DNA of 64,000 nt from Bacillota bacterium (GTDB taxonomy: Bacteria; Bacillota; Dethiobacteria; SKNC01): positions 1 through 64,000 of the forward strand of contig SKNC01000040.1 in the NCBI GenBank assembly GCA_007120745.1. The letters run 5' to 3'. This document shows positions 17,522-26,895 of this stretch, piece after piece (within the stretch, counting starts at the first letter, position 1; each line of letters begins with the position of its first letter). Under the pieces are notes generated by a model, which was not told where the DNA came from, did not search any database, and saw only the letters and a list, made by a program, of their open reading frames with translations. Both the position numbers and the translations under genes were made by a program.

Positions 17522-18292
17522 TTAATTGCTGCGGCCGGAACCGTAGTAGGAGGGTAGAAAACTGCTGACCCATTCCACCACCCGGAAACGAACTTCTACT
17601 TCGTTATGGGATTTTTCCGCTGCTTCTTCGCTGCAGGACTCTCCCGGTGAAGGGGCCTGTTTTTCCTTTGAATTGTGGGAAACCGGGTTAGCGGAAACGC
17701 TGTCTCCGGCACAGCCCATATCCGAAATGGTCTCGCTCTCTCCATAGCTGTGATCCCGGCTTTTCTTCTCGGGTGCATGGGTAAAGCACAGGGGTGGGAA
17801 AAGGACGCACCACCAGTTCTCTCCTGCTCCGCTGCCGATGACAATCCTCAACGCTTCGTATTCCCCTGCGGGGAAATCACCGTACAGATACTGGCGGGGG
17901 GGAAACATTTCCCGCTGCAGGCTTACTTTCACCGGATGAGGAGTGCCCTCAGCCTGAAGAACCTGCTCCACCCTCTCCTGCACCAGGGGAATTTCCTCCA
18001 GCAGGGCCTGACGGGCCAGTTCCCTGGACCCGGTATCCTGAAGGCGGTCCCCCACGAAGGCCAGGACCTCCCGGGTGACCTGCTCCTTAACCTCCTGGTC
18101 CCGGGCCTCATCGCTGTGTGCCACCACGTGGAAGCGCAGGACCTCCTCCAGGTCCAGGGATTCTCCCCCGGACAGGAGGATTTTCTGTTCCGCTGTTTCC
18201 GGCTCCCGGGGAAGGTTTCCAAAAAACAATCCGCTGTACCCCTGTACTGCCATGACTGCCAGCATTATAAATATCCATAAAGGTCTTATCAT
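17522..18292 (-). CDS. spoIIR: Stage II sporulation protein R
   Basis: Secreted forespore signal that triggers SpoIIGA to process pro-sigma-E in the mother cell. The 256-residue protein has an N-terminal signal/anchor helix (about 5-24) and the family core RFHVVAHSDEARDQEVKEQV, followed by PRQYLYGDFPAGEYEALRIVIG and a GENWWCVLFPPLCF segment. A Ser/Glu-rich low-complexity stretch lies near the C-terminus before RVVEWVSSF. It begins seven bases after sigG and is probably cotranscribed from the sigma-F-type promoter before sigG. That would give the early forespore expression the signal needs. Confidence 0.94.
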   Translation of the reverse strand: MIRPLWIFIMLAVMAVQGYSGLFFGNLPREPETAEQKILLSGGESLDLEEVLRFHVVAHSDEARDQEVKEQVTREVLAFVGDRLQDTGSRELARQALLEEIPLVQERVEQVLQAEGTPHPVKVSLQREMFPPRQYLYGDFPAGEYEALRIVIGSGAGENWWCVLFPPLCFTHAPEKKSRDHSYGESETISDMGCAGDSVSANPVSHNSKEKQAPSPGESCSEEAAEKSHNEVEVRFRVVEWVSSFLPSYYGSGRSN

Positions 18293-18299
18293 AATATAT

Positions 18300-19085
18300 C
18301 TACTCCTCTGACTGGAGGTTTTTGCGGATCATCTGCAGTGCGTTTTTTTCTATCCGGGAGACCTGGGCCTGGGAAATGCTGATCTCCTCCGCTACCTCCA
18401 TCTGGGTTTTTCCCTCAAAAAATCTCATTTTCATAATATCTCTTTCCCGCTCCGGAAGCTTGTTCAGAGCTTCATTTATCGCCAGGTCCTCTACCCATAA
18501 GTCAGCGCTCTGTTTCTGGTCGCTGATCATGTCCATAACGTATACCGGGTCCGATGGGTCATTGAATACCGGCTCATGCAGGGATACAGGGTCGTAATTT
18601 GCATTAAAGGCAAATACCACTTCTTCGCAGGTGATCCCCAGCTCTTTGGCAATATCCCCCACGGTGGGCTCTGCCTGGTTCACCCGGGCCAACTTCTCCC
18701 GGGTCTGCATGATTTTTTGTGCCAGGAGTTTCAGGGACCGGCTTACCCGTAAAGAACTGTTATCCCTGAGGTACCGTTTAATCTCTCCAATAATCATGGG
18801 CACCGCATAGGTGGAAAACTGCACGTTCTGCCCCAGGTCAAAGTTATCGATGGCCTTCATCAACCCGATGCATCCCACCTGGAACAGGTCATCCACATAT
18901 TCCCCACGGTTATTAAATTTTTTCATCACGCTGAGCACCAGTCGAAGGTTTCCGTTTATCAACTGTTCCCTTACCTCTTCTTCTCCCTGCCGCAGGCGCT
19001 GGAAAAGCGCCATAATTTCTTTATTACTCAGGGCGGGAAGCTTAAAGGTGTTCACTCCGCTAATTTCTACTTTTCGAGGCAGCAT
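18300..19085 (-). CDS. sigG: RNA polymerase sigma-G factor
   Basis: Late forespore sigma factor. The 261-residue protein begins KVEISGVNTFKLP, the sigma-G-specific N-terminus that distinguishes it from sigma-F. Region 2 reads NGNLRLVLSVMKKFNNRGEYVDDLFQVGCIGLMKAIDNFD and region 4 ends KTQMEVAEEISISQAQVSRIEKNAL. In most Clostridia and bacilli sigG follows spoIIGA-sigE; here it stands apart and is paired with spoIIR. A good GGAGG lies before the ATG. Confidence 0.96.
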   Translation of the reverse strand: MLPRKVEISGVNTFKLPALSNKEIMALFQRLRQGEEEVREQLINGNLRLVLSVMKKFNNRGEYVDDLFQVGCIGLMKAIDNFDLGQNVQFSTYAVPMIIGEIKRYLRDNSSLRVSRSLKLLAQKIMQTREKLARVNQAEPTVGDIAKELGITCEEVVFAFNANYDPVSLHEPVFNDPSDPVYVMDMISDQKQSADLWVEDLAINEALNKLPERERDIMKMRFFEGKTQMEVAEEISISQAQVSRIEKNALQMIRKNLQSEE

Positions 19086-19114
19086 AGTTGTCCCTCCTCA
19101 CACTTCTCTACTTT

Positions 19115-19144
19115 TAGTATTGCCAAATTTTAGCTGCCTTAGAC
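19115..19144 (-). promoter_or_regulatory. Sigma-F-type promoter of sigG-spoIIR
   Basis: On the minus strand: GTCTA (19140-19144), 15 bases, then GGCAATACTA (19115-19124), about 30 bases before the sigG start. This fits the Bacillus sigma-F pattern (-35 GYMTA, 15-base spacer, -10 GGNNANAHTR). In Bacillus both sigG and spoIIR are sigma-F-dependent, so the match is in the right place. Confidence 0.65.
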
Positions 19145-19196
19145 ATGAAATTTATAATATTTTTGATATATGGTTAAATTAAGGGCAAAAATAAAA

Positions 19197-19222
19197 AACT
19201 CCCCAAAGGAAAAAGGGAAGTT
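19197..19222 (-). terminator. Terminator upstream of sigG, probably ending prfA-prmC read-through
   Basis: AACTCCCC (19197-19204) pairs with GGGAAGTT (19215-19222) with one mismatch. On the minus strand the tail reads TTTTATTTTTGCC. It lies between nikR and the sigG promoter. No terminator is seen between convergent nikR and prmC, so it may stop prmC transcripts after they cross nikR antisense. Confidence 0.45.
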
Positions 19223-19276
19223 AAAGCGAATTATAGTACAGTTAAAAAAATAACGTTTGATCCGGAGGGATTAAAT

Positions 19277-19696
19277 ATGAGCAAGTTAATTCGATTCGGG
19301 ATTTCCATGAATGAACAGCTTTTGGAAAAGTTTGACCGGCAGATTGTAAAGAAGGGCTATAACAATCGCTCCGAGGCCATCCGGGATCTGATTCGGGACC
19401 AGCTGGTACAGCTGGAGTGGGACAACGAAGACCAGGAGGTGGCAGGAACTGTCACCCTGGTTTATGACCACCATGTCCGGGGCCTTACCAACGTGCTGAC
19501 GGAGATACAGCACGATTTCCATGACCTGGCCCTGTCCACCATGCACGTGCACCTGGACCACCACAACTGCCTGGAGGTGCTGGTGCTCAAGGGCAAAGCC
19601 TCCGATGCCCGAAAGCTGGCGGAAAAGCTGATCAGCATTAAGGGAGTCAAGCACGGCCAGCTCTCCATTACCAGCACCGGCAAGAACCTGGATTGA
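19277..19696 (+). CDS. nikR: Nickel-responsive regulator NikR
   Basis: Ribbon-helix-helix transcription factor that represses nickel uptake when nickel is plentiful. Residues 1-50 form the DNA-binding domain ([35 protein letters not shown]). The rest is an ACT-like domain with the four high-affinity nickel ligands H79, H90, H92 and C98, exactly three positions later than in E. coli NikR. A GGAGG site lies before ATG 19277. No nickel transporter lies beside it, but larBCE, which makes a nickel cofactor, is about 8 kb away. No classical NikR operator was found in its own leader. Confidence 0.95.
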   Translation: MSKLIRFGISMNEQLLEKFDRQIVKKGYNNRSEAIRDLIRDQLVQLEWDNEDQEVAGTVTLVYDHHVRGLTNVLTEIQHDFHDLALSTMHVHLDHHNCLEVLVLKGKASDARKLAEKLISIKGVKHGQLSITSTGKNLD

Positions 19697-19711
19697 GGTC
19701 CCCGGAGAGAA

Positions 19712-20575
19712 TTACCGGGAAGCCAGAAGTACCCGCTCAATGCCGCTGTAATCCTTCACTGCCTCCAGCCCTTTAAAACCAGCAGCTGCGGCCAGGGACA
19801 TTACCCCGGGAATCTGGCCCATTCCCACTTCCAGGGCGGCCATGCCCCGGGGCTCCAGAAAATCATGAATTCCGGAAAAAATTCGGTGGTAAAAGTCCAG
19901 GCCATCCTCCCCGCCGTCCAGGGCCAGAAGAGGCTCGTGGTCTTTTATTTCCCTTTGAAGAAAAGCCAGTTCCCCCGTAGGTATGTAGGGGGGGTTGGAA
20001 ACAATCACAGAAAAGGTAAGCCCCTGTAAAGGTATCAGGGGTTCCCAAAGGTCACCTTCCAGGAAGGTGATTTTTTCTTTCACCCCGTGACGGAGGGCAT
20101 TTTCCCTGGCCAGAGCCAGGGCTTCCGGGGAAAGGTCCACAGCCCAGGCCAGGCATTGAGGGATTTTTTTTGCCAGGGTAACGGCTAAAACTCCGCTGCC
20201 GGTACACAGGTCCAGCAGGTTGAAAGGCTTTGAAAAACCCTCTGCGGCCCGGTCCATCACCGCCTGACAGAGAATTTCCGTCTCCGGCCGGGGAATCAGA
20301 ACCCCGGGGGTTACCTTAAACCCCAGGCCCATAAACTCTTTTTCCCCCACCAGGTAATGAAAGGGCACCCCCAAAGCCCTTTTTTCCACCAGTACGCGAA
20401 AGCGCTCCAGGGTCCGGCCGGGCAGCTCCTCCCGGGGGTGGGTGTAGATATAGGCCAGGCCTTTTTCCATGGCAAATGCCAGCAGAAGAGCCCCTTCGCT
20501 TTGATAACCGGGTATTCCCGCTTCTTTTAACGTCAGAGAAGCCCATCTCAGGGCTTCTTTAATGGTTTTCGTCAT
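19712..20575 (-). CDS. prmC: Release factor glutamine methyltransferase
   Basis: SAM-dependent enzyme that methylates the glutamine of the GGQ motif in release factors. The 287-residue protein has the SAM-binding LLDLCTGSGVLAVTLA motif and the catalytic NPPY (VSNPPYIPTG). An N-terminal helical bundle recognises the release factor. It starts ten bases after prfA, its substrate gene. It converges on nikR with a 15-base gap. Confidence 0.96.
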   Translation of the reverse strand: MTKTIKEALRWASLTLKEAGIPGYQSEGALLLAFAMEKGLAYIYTHPREELPGRTLERFRVLVEKRALGVPFHYLVGEKEFMGLGFKVTPGVLIPRPETEILCQAVMDRAAEGFSKPFNLLDLCTGSGVLAVTLAKKIPQCLAWAVDLSPEALALARENALRHGVKEKITFLEGDLWEPLIPLQGLTFSVIVSNPPYIPTGELAFLQREIKDHEPLLALDGGEDGLDFYHRIFSGIHDFLEPRGMAALEVGMGQIPGVMSLAAAAGFKGLEAVKDYSGIERVLLASR

Positions 20576-20585
20576 CTCATTGTCC

Positions 20586-21653
20586 TTACTGGGCCTGCTT
20601 TAAGAGCTCCGCCTGCTCCGCCGCCGCCAGGTTATCAATAAATTCCGCAATATCGCCGTCCAGCACCATGTCCAGCTTGTGCAGAGTCAGCCCTACCCGG
20701 TGGTCCGTCACCCGGCCCTGTGGAAAGTTGTACGTACGAATTCTTTCACTGCGGTCTCCGGAGCCCACCTGGCTCTTCCGTTCCTGGGCCAGCTCCTCAT
20801 CCTGTTCCCTCTGGATAATTTCCAGAAGGCGAGCCCGCAGAACCCTCATGGCCTTATCCCGGTTTTTATGCTGGGACTTTTCATCCTGACAGGAGGCCAC
20901 AATTCCCGTGGGAACATGGGTAATCCGAACCGCAGACTTGGTGGTATTGACGCTCTGCCCTCCCGGACCGGTGGCGCAGAAGGTGTCAATCCTCAGGTCC
21001 TGGGGGTTAACGTCCACTTCCACGTCTTCTGCCTCGGGAAGAACCGCCACGGTGGCCGCCGAGGTATGAATTCTTCCGCTGGACTCCGTGGAGGGCACCC
21101 TCTGCACCCGGTGCACCCCGGACTCATATTTCAGGCAGCTGTATGCTCCATGGCCCTCCACCAAAAACACAATCTCTTTAAATCCACCGATATCCGTGGG
21201 GTTGGAATTGAGAATCTCCAGCTTCCAGCCCCGGCGCTCCGCATAACGAGAGTACATGCGAAAGAGATCCCCGGCAAAGAGCGCAGCTTCCTCTCCCCCG
21301 GTGCCTGCCCGGATTTCTACGATGACGTCCTTCTCGTCGTTGGGGTCCTGGGGAATCAGCTGCAACTTCAGCTCTTCCTCCAGTTTCTCTTTCTTTTCAG
21401 AAAGAAGAGCAATTTCCTCCTTGACCATCAGGGCCATGTCCTCATCCTGTTTTTCCTTCTGCATTTCCCGGGCCTCCTCCAGCTCCTGGCAAACCTGTTT
21501 ATAGGTGCGAAAAATTTCCACCGTTTTGCTCAAGCGGGAATGTTCCCGGGTATATTTCTGCCATTCCTGCTGCCGGCTTATCACTTCAGGGTCGCTGATC
21601 AGACCCTCCAGCTCCAGGTAACGGTCTTCAATTTCCTGTAATTTTTCTATCAT
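20586..21653 (-). CDS. prfA: Peptide chain release factor 1
   Basis: Terminates translation at UAA and UAG. The 355-residue protein has the peptidyl-hydrolysis GGQ at 231-233 ([10 protein letters not shown]) and the stop-codon tripeptide of the PxT class at 187-189, here Pro-Ser-Thr ([10 protein letters not shown]). The N-terminal coiled coil spans about 1-100. Operon with prmC. Confidence 0.97.
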   Translation of the reverse strand: MIEKLQEIEDRYLELEGLISDPEVISRQQEWQKYTREHSRLSKTVEIFRTYKQVCQELEEAREMQKEKQDEDMALMVKEEIALLSEKKEKLEEELKLQLIPQDPNDEKDVIVEIRAGTGGEEAALFAGDLFRMYSRYAERRGWKLEILNSNPTDIGGFKEIVFLVEGHGAYSCLKYESGVHRVQRVPSTESSGRIHTSAATVAVLPEAEDVEVDVNPQDLRIDTFCATGPGGQSVNTTKSAVRITHVPTGIVASCQDEKSQHKNRDKAMRVLRARLLEIIQREQDEELAQERKSQVGSGDRSERIRTYNFPQGRVTDHRVGLTLHKLDMVLDGDIAEFIDNLAAAEQAELLKQAQ

Positions 21654-21765
21654 CTTATCACCTGCTTCTGCAGCCTAAAAGTCCCCGACTTTATCCATGG
21701 GAAACTTTTCTGGCTGGTAAAATTTATAGATTTAGGCATGAAATTCATGCAGTAAATCTTCTGTC

Positions 21766-22659
21766 TTATGCTTCCGATGCCTCTGCTGCTTCCTCCGCCT
21801 TATCCCTGCTCACCAGGGGCTCCAGGGCTTTTAATGCCACTTCCAGCTGGGAATCCTCGGGAATGCGGGTAGTAAACCTCTGCAGAAATACCCCGGGGCA
21901 GGAGATTACCCGGCTGATCCAGTTGTTTTTCTTCCCCAGGTATCGTATGGCCTCATAAGACAGGCCGGCCACTAGAGGCAGCAGAGCCAGCCGGGTCAAG
22001 ATTCTAACCCAAAGGTTGGGCCAGCCGAAGAAGGAAAAAAAGATAATGCTGATTACCATAACCAGCAGAAGGAAGCTGGTGCCGCAGCGGGCATGAAGAG
22101 GGCTGAATTTCCGGGAGTTCTCCACGGTCAGGGGGATTCCCGCTTCATAACAGTGAATCACCATGTGTTCCGCCCCGTGATACTGAAAAACCCTCTGGAT
22201 ATCCTTCATCCGGGAAATGGCCGCCAGGTAGCCTAAAAAAATCAACAGCCTCAATGCTCCCTCGGAAAGATTCATTAACAGGGGGATCTGGGGTGCCGAC
22301 GCCATAATATATCGAACCAGAAAGGTGGGAAACAGGATAAACAGAAGAATTCCCAGGGCCAGGGCAAAAAATGTGGTTGCCCACATCTGCCAGTCCTCCA
22401 GGGTTTCCTCTTCCTCCTCCAGGGCCAGTTCCACAGAAAGGTTTAGTGTCTTTACCCCCAGCACCAGGGATTCAAAAAAGGTAAGAACTCCCCGCAGCAC
22501 CGGGAGCTTTAAAAATGGATATTTTACGGCCAGCGAGTTTATATTTTTTCGAATCACCTGGATTCGCCGGTCGGGACAGCGTACAGCAATGGACATATCC
22601 TCCTGGTCCCTCATCATGACCCCTTCTATTACCGCCTGGCCTCCAATGGGTCGTTCCAT
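21766..22659 (-). CDS. DUF1385 membrane protein (YqhQ-like)
   Basis: 297-residue membrane protein starting GGQAVIEGVMMR, the signature of the DUF1385 family. Four or five hydrophobic segments are visible. The conserved segment FQYHGAEHMVIHCYE, with its HGAEH motif, and the later ARCGTSFLL look like a catalytic or metal site inside the membrane. Function is unproven. The position between rpmE and prfA is common in Clostridia. Confidence 0.9.
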   Translation of the reverse strand: MERPIGGQAVIEGVMMRDQEDMSIAVRCPDRRIQVIRKNINSLAVKYPFLKLPVLRGVLTFFESLVLGVKTLNLSVELALEEEEETLEDWQMWATTFFALALGILLFILFPTFLVRYIMASAPQIPLLMNLSEGALRLLIFLGYLAAISRMKDIQRVFQYHGAEHMVIHCYEAGIPLTVENSRKFSPLHARCGTSFLLLVMVISIIFFSFFGWPNLWVRILTRLALLPLVAGLSYEAIRYLGKKNNWISRVISCPGVFLQRFTTRIPEDSQLEVALKALEPLVSRDKAEEAAEASEA

Positions 22660-22705
22660 GGTTCTCCCTCCTAAAAGAAAAAGCAGAGCTCTCCCGCCCC
22701 GCTTC

Positions 22706-22906
22706 TTATTTCCTGCCGTATTTACGCTTGAATCTCTCTACCCGTCCGCCGGAGTCAACGAATTTTTGTTTTCCGGTAAAGAAAGGGTGGCAGGCGGAGC
22801 AGATCTCCACCTTCAAGTCTTTCTTCGTGGAACCGGTTTCAAAAACAGCACCGCAGGCGCATTTTATCGTGGTTTCGTGATATTCGGGATGAATTTTTGC
22901 TTTCAA
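22706..22906 (-). CDS. rpmE: 50S ribosomal protein L31, zinc-binding form
   Basis: 66-residue ribosomal protein. Cysteines at 16, 18, 36 and 39 (CAC and CSAC) form the zinc site, so this is the C+ type used under zinc sufficiency. It lies between the LysM/M23 gene and the DUF1385 gene in the conserved rho-rpmE-prfA order. The promoter was not identified. Confidence 0.96.
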   Translation of the reverse strand: MKAKIHPEYHETTIKCACGAVFETGSTKKDLKVEICSACHPFFTGKQKFVDSGGRVERFKRKYGRK

Positions 22907-22991
22907 TGGACTTCACCTCTTTCGGCAGAAATTACAGTATAAATCATAACACAGCTGAAGGGCGATTGCAACTAAAAACTTCCGGGCCATG

Positions 22992-23029
22992 TAAAAAATC
23001 TGCCCAAAAGGCTTACCTTTTGGGCAGAT
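22992..23029 (-). terminator. Terminator overlapping the 3-prime end of the LysM/M23 gene
   Basis: Perfect 14-bp stem (22998-23011 with 23016-23029) closing a four-base loop, followed on the minus strand by TTTTTA. The TAA stop codon (23013-23015) lies in the loop, and the last codons of the gene form one arm. Confidence 0.9.
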
Positions 23030-23996
23030 AGTTGACGGGATTCAACTTTTTGCCATCTTTGATGATTTCCAGGTGCACGTGGGGACCGGTGGCATTCCCG
23101 GTGGAGCCTGACAGCGCAACCACCGTGCCCTGGTTTACCCACTGCCCTCTGGATACTTTAAGGCTGGAGGCATGGGCGTAAAGGCTTTTCCAACCGTCCC
23201 CGTGGTCCACAATGACCGCCCGGCCGTACCCGCCCCTCCATCCGGAATACTCTACCGTACCGGCCGCTATGGCCTTCAGGGGGGTTCCGGTAACCACGGC
23301 AATATCCAGTCCGTAGTGAAATCCGCTGCTTCGAGGGCCATAAGGAGAAGAAATCCACCCCTCAAGGGTTGGCCAGATGAAGCGGGGTGCTTCCCGGGCA
23401 GATCGGCTCGGGGTATCGGAGCTGGTACCGGTTCGCACCGTGGTCCGGCTTGCAGCCTGCTGGCTCAGGGCATATTCCACGCTTTCTTCATTGGCGGGAA
23501 TAATGAGAATGTCCCCAATCTGCAGGCCCTCGGGATTATCCACCTGGTTTAATTCCATCAGCTCGGATCTTTTCACCCGATACTTTGCGGCAATGTCCCA
23601 GATGGTATCTCCACTGGCTATTTCATGAATGATCACCAGCCCCCGGGTTATCTGAAGAACATCGCCCTCCTGGATCTGGCTTGAACTGTTCAGGTCATTG
23701 TTCAGGGCAATTACCTCCGCTGAGGATCTGTACCGGTCCGCAATGCTGCCGACCGTTTCCCCTCTTCGAACCCGGTGGTAAATTATCTCCGTGGGATCTA
23801 CCTCTTCCAGATCTTCTTCCTCTTCCTCTTCCTGCGGCGTATTACTCTCCACATATTCTACAAGCTTATCCAAAAACGGCGGGCGAATATTAGCCCCTGC
23901 CGCCTGTTCCAGCGCCTGGGCGTTGTTCGGAAAGGCTGCAAACAAAAAGGCTGCCAGCAGCAGTGCCCAGGGAGAACAGCGAATTTTCCCAACCAT
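23013..23996 (-). CDS. LysM-M23 peptidoglycan endopeptidase
   Basis: Exported cell-wall hydrolase or regulator. An N-terminal signal peptide (about 5-29) is followed by an acidic linker (EEEEEEDLEEVD). Two LysM peptidoglycan-binding domains come next (about 70-117 and 120-167). The C-terminal M23 metallopeptidase domain has the zinc ligands HxxxD in GFHYGLDIAV and HxH in GPHVHLEI, so it should be active. It sits between rho and rpmE. A terminator overlaps its end. Confidence 0.93.
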   Translation of the reverse strand: MVGKIRCSPWALLLAAFLFAAFPNNAQALEQAAGANIRPPFLDKLVEYVESNTPQEEEEEEDLEEVDPTEIIYHRVRRGETVGSIADRYRSSAEVIALNNDLNSSSQIQEGDVLQITRGLVIIHEIASGDTIWDIAAKYRVKRSELMELNQVDNPEGLQIGDILIIPANEESVEYALSQQAASRTTVRTGTSSDTPSRSAREAPRFIWPTLEGWISSPYGPRSSGFHYGLDIAVVTGTPLKAIAAGTVEYSGWRGGYGRAVIVDHGDGWKSLYAHASSLKVSRGQWVNQGTVVALSGSTGNATGPHVHLEIIKDGKKLNPVNYLPKR

Positions 23997-24051
23997 TTTT
24001 TTTCACCTCATTTTTAAGTTAAAAACTCACCCCCTATTCTTGTCCGAAAAC

Positions 24052-24087
24052 AAAAAAAATATGCATAATTCTATAAATTATGCATAT
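24052..24087 (-). terminator. Terminator overlapping the 3-prime end of rho
   Basis: Perfect 12-bp AT-rich stem (24059-24070 with 24076-24087) closing a five-base loop, with at least seven T residues following on the minus strand. The TAG stop of rho (24071-24073) lies in the loop, the same design as the next gene downstream. Confidence 0.85.
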
Positions 24088-25333
24088 TTGCCAAAAATTC
24101 TTCATTGGAATTGGTTTTGGAGAGCTTGCTTATGAGTAATTCCACAAATTCTCCGGGGCTGGAGTTGTGCATGGCCCGTCTCAGGGTCCACATCAGCTCC
24201 AGCTTCTTCTCCGGCAGGAGCAGTTCCTCCCTGCGGGTTCCCGACTTGAGAATATCTATGGCCGGGAAGACCCTTCTCTCTGCCAGCTTTCTTTCCAGGT
24301 GAATCTCCATGTTGCCGGTACCTTTAAATTCCTCGTAAATCACATCATCCATTCGGCTGCCGGTTTCCACCAGGGCAGTGGCCAGGATGGTTAAACTTCC
24401 CCCTTCTTCGATTTTCCGGGCGGCCCCAAAGAAGCGCTTGGGCTTATGAAAAGCCCCGGGGTCAATCCCTCCGGAAAGGGTCCTGCCGCTGGGGGGAATC
24501 ACCAGGTTGTAGGCCCGGGCCAGCCGGGTTATGCTGTCCAGGAGAATCACCACGTCCCTTCCGTGTTCCACCAGACGCTGCGCTCTTTCCAGGACCATTT
24601 CCGCCAGGCGAACGTGATTCTCCGGCTGCTGGTCAAAGGTGGAGCTCAGCACATCTCCCTTTACGGATCGGCGCATGTCCGTAACCTCTTCCGGCCTTTC
24701 GTCGATTAACAGAACAATCAGTTCCAGCGCCGGGTAGTTGGTGGTAAGGCTGTTGGCAATTTTTTTCAAAAGCAGGGTTTTACCGGCCTTGGGAGGGGAA
24801 ACAATCAGGCCCCTCTGCCCCTTGCCGATGGGAATGAGGAGGTCAATAATCCGGGTGGCAAAATGCTCCGGAGAGGTCTCCAGCACCATCTGTTCATTGG
24901 GGTGAATGGGAGTCAGTGAGGGGAAGTAAGGTCTCTTGGAGGCCAGTTCCGGGTCACTGCCGTTAACTGCGCCCACATGGAGCAGGGCATAGTACCGTTC
25001 ATTGTCCTTGGGAGGTCTTACCTTACCGCTTACCTGGTCACCGGTGCGCAGGTCGAACCGCTTGATCTGGGAAGCGGATATATAAATATCGTGATCCCCC
25101 GGCAGATAGGTTTCGCTTCGAAGGAAACCGAAGCCGTCGGGCATAATATCCAGCACTCCTTCGTCAAAATAGTAGCCCTCCTGCTCTGCTGCTGCCTTCA
25201 TAATGGCAAAAATTAACTCCTTTTTTTTCATGGTGGAATAACCCTTAACCTCCTGCTCCTGAGCGATTTTGCTCAGTTCCGGCAGGGTCATCTTTTCCAG
25301 CGTTTCAATTTTTAACGTTTTTACGGCTTCCAT
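24071..25333 (-). CDS. rho: Transcription termination factor Rho
   Basis: Hexameric RNA helicase for factor-dependent termination. The 420-residue protein has the N-terminal Rho-N helix bundle, the RNA-binding cold-shock-like domain with GFGFLRS, and the ATPase core with P-loop [12 protein letters not shown] and the [11 protein letters not shown] and GRTLSGG segments. Length is normal with no insertion. It is preceded by a 458-base leader. Confidence 0.97.
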   Translation of the reverse strand: MEAVKTLKIETLEKMTLPELSKIAQEQEVKGYSTMKKKELIFAIMKAAAEQEGYYFDEGVLDIMPDGFGFLRSETYLPGDHDIYISASQIKRFDLRTGDQVSGKVRPPKDNERYYALLHVGAVNGSDPELASKRPYFPSLTPIHPNEQMVLETSPEHFATRIIDLLIPIGKGQRGLIVSPPKAGKTLLLKKIANSLTTNYPALELIVLLIDERPEEVTDMRRSVKGDVLSSTFDQQPENHVRLAEMVLERAQRLVEHGRDVVILLDSITRLARAYNLVIPPSGRTLSGGIDPGAFHKPKRFFGAARKIEEGGSLTILATALVETGSRMDDVIYEEFKGTGNMEIHLERKLAERRVFPAIDILKSGTRREELLLPEKKLELMWTLRRAMHNSSPGEFVELLISKLSKTNSNEEFLANMHNL

Positions 25334-25791
25334 AAATTACGGCCTCCTGGTTCATAATGTAGGATACTGTGGCAGCACGTTTAGTCCTATGGCAGATGCC
25401 ACCGCATTTTGTTTGTCAGAGCCAACAGCTCCAATCCCCCCTGCTTGTTAAGCAGACGGTCATAGTTATAATCGGTATAAAAACATTTTCCATAATACAT
25501 TACGGATACATTCCTTACTTTACTGATTACATTTCATTTTTTTATTGGTTATCCACTTCCCCGTATAGGTTTTCGCTTATTTATTTTATTATTTCAACCG
25601 CATGGTGCTTAAAAAGCTTATGTGAAATCAGGCAGGAACTGCTCTCTATACTCATAGAAAGGAGCTTAAAAGGAAGGAAGGAAAGAATATATAACTCAGC
25701 AAAAAACCTCTCTATTTAAAAAATGGGCAAAGGGCATTTCCTTACATTGAAAAGATATATCTGCAGGGCAGGAACATTACGAAGCTCTATT
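25334..25791 (-). other. Upstream region of rho
   Basis: 458 bases without a convincing gene between the Na+/Ca2+ exchanger stop and the rho start. On the minus strand, just before rho, there is a short hairpin (CTGCTT/AAGCAG) and a longer-range pair GTGGCA/TGCCAC, with a clear ribosome-binding site before rho. These could be part of a rho leader that serves autoregulation, but no known RNA family was recognised. Confidence 0.35.
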
Positions 25792-26790
25792 TCAGGAAGC
25801 AGCACCCATGTAGAACAGCAGGACTACGGTAATTAAATAAGTAATAATAATGGTAATGGAGTCCAACCCCAGGGAGGCGACCTGCCTCTTGGAGCGGTAG
25901 ATAAGACCTATTATTGCCACTGCCATCAGGAATATACTCACCTGAGCGGTAAAAATATGGCTGATGCTCACTTCTTTCAGGACCGGTCCGGGACGGTAAA
26001 ATATTTCCGCCACAAAGACAATAAAAAGATTTAAAAAATTGGCCCCAAAAATATTTCCAATGGCCATATCCAGCATACCCATGCGGGCGGCACTGGCGGT
26101 GGTGGCCAGTTCCGGAAGGGAGGTGGATATGGCGATTAAAATAGCTCCCACCAGGGTTTCCCCCAGCCCGGTAATCTGGGCCAGGTCTTTCCCGGAGTCT
26201 GCCAGCATAATCCCCGCGAAGATAATAATCACGGAAGAAATAGCAAAGCCGGTGATTCCCTGGGTCAGGGTTTTCCCCTCCAGGTGGTGGCAGGAAACGT
26301 TCTCCCCCTTCAAAACCGGGTAGCGTTTTTCATATCTCATGAGTAACCGGGAACCCAATATGTAGAAGGCAAAAATCATCCAGCTCTCCACCCCAACCCC
26401 CAGGAAGGAGACCGTGGTGGGGAGCATGATATTTAAGGTAATGAAACTGGTCATGGCAATCGCCATTCCGGCGGTGAGGATATGGCCCACCTTGACCTGC
26501 CGCAGAACCGGAGCTCCGGGACTGATTAAATCGATAAAGGCAATGATGGCCACATTAAAAATATTGCTGCCGAAAATATTTCCCAGGGCCAGGTCCGGTG
26601 CACCAATCAGGGATGACCGGGCAGAAGTTACTACCTCCGGCAGGGAGGTGGCCAGGGGAAGCAGCAGAGCACCGGCCCAGACCATTCCCAGCCCGGTTTT
26701 GTCGGCGATGAGGTCCGCATTTTTGGTCAGCCGGGTTCCGGCCCAGATAATAAGGGCCGCACTTACGAAAAACTTCAGCCAAACGAACAA
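25792..26790 (-). CDS. Na+/Ca2+ exchanger (CaCA family)
   Basis: Integral membrane exchanger with ten or more hydrophobic segments. The two inverted alpha repeats are clear: LLPLATSLPEVVTS with the following GNIFGSNIFN, and AISTSLPELATT with GNIFGANFLN. These contain the ion-binding acidic residues. Calcium export driven by Na+ or H+ is the expected role. I place the start at TTG 26788-26790 because GGAG lies upstream and the family begins with the first membrane helix. The open frame extends to another TTG at 26877 without a good ribosome-binding site. It follows glpX. Confidence 0.9.
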   Translation of the reverse strand: MFVWLKFFVSAALIIWAGTRLTKNADLIADKTGLGMVWAGALLLPLATSLPEVVTSARSSLIGAPDLALGNIFGSNIFNVAIIAFIDLISPGAPVLRQVKVGHILTAGMAIAMTSFITLNIMLPTTVSFLGVGVESWMIFAFYILGSRLLMRYEKRYPVLKGENVSCHHLEGKTLTQGITGFAISSVIIIFAGIMLADSGKDLAQITGLGETLVGAILIAISTSLPELATTASAARMGMLDMAIGNIFGANFLNLFIVFVAEIFYRPGPVLKEVSISHIFTAQVSIFLMAVAIIGLIYRSKRQVASLGLDSITIIITYLITVVLLFYMGAAS

Positions 26791-26895
26791 AAAATCAACT
26801 CCATTGATCTGCTTTGAAGAATAGAACAGGCAGTCTGATGATTTTACTTTATTTGATTTCGTTGAAAAAAGCAACAATAATCTGACCGGCAGCCT

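Noticed and set aside
20679..21641. 320-codon plus-strand frame opposite prfA
   Set aside because: It mirrors prfA, whose motifs are unmistakable; the product looks like random shadow translation.
25369..25719. Plus-strand frame of 116 codons in the rho upstream region
   Set aside because: AT-rich hydrophobic run without ribosome-binding site; composition looks non-coding.
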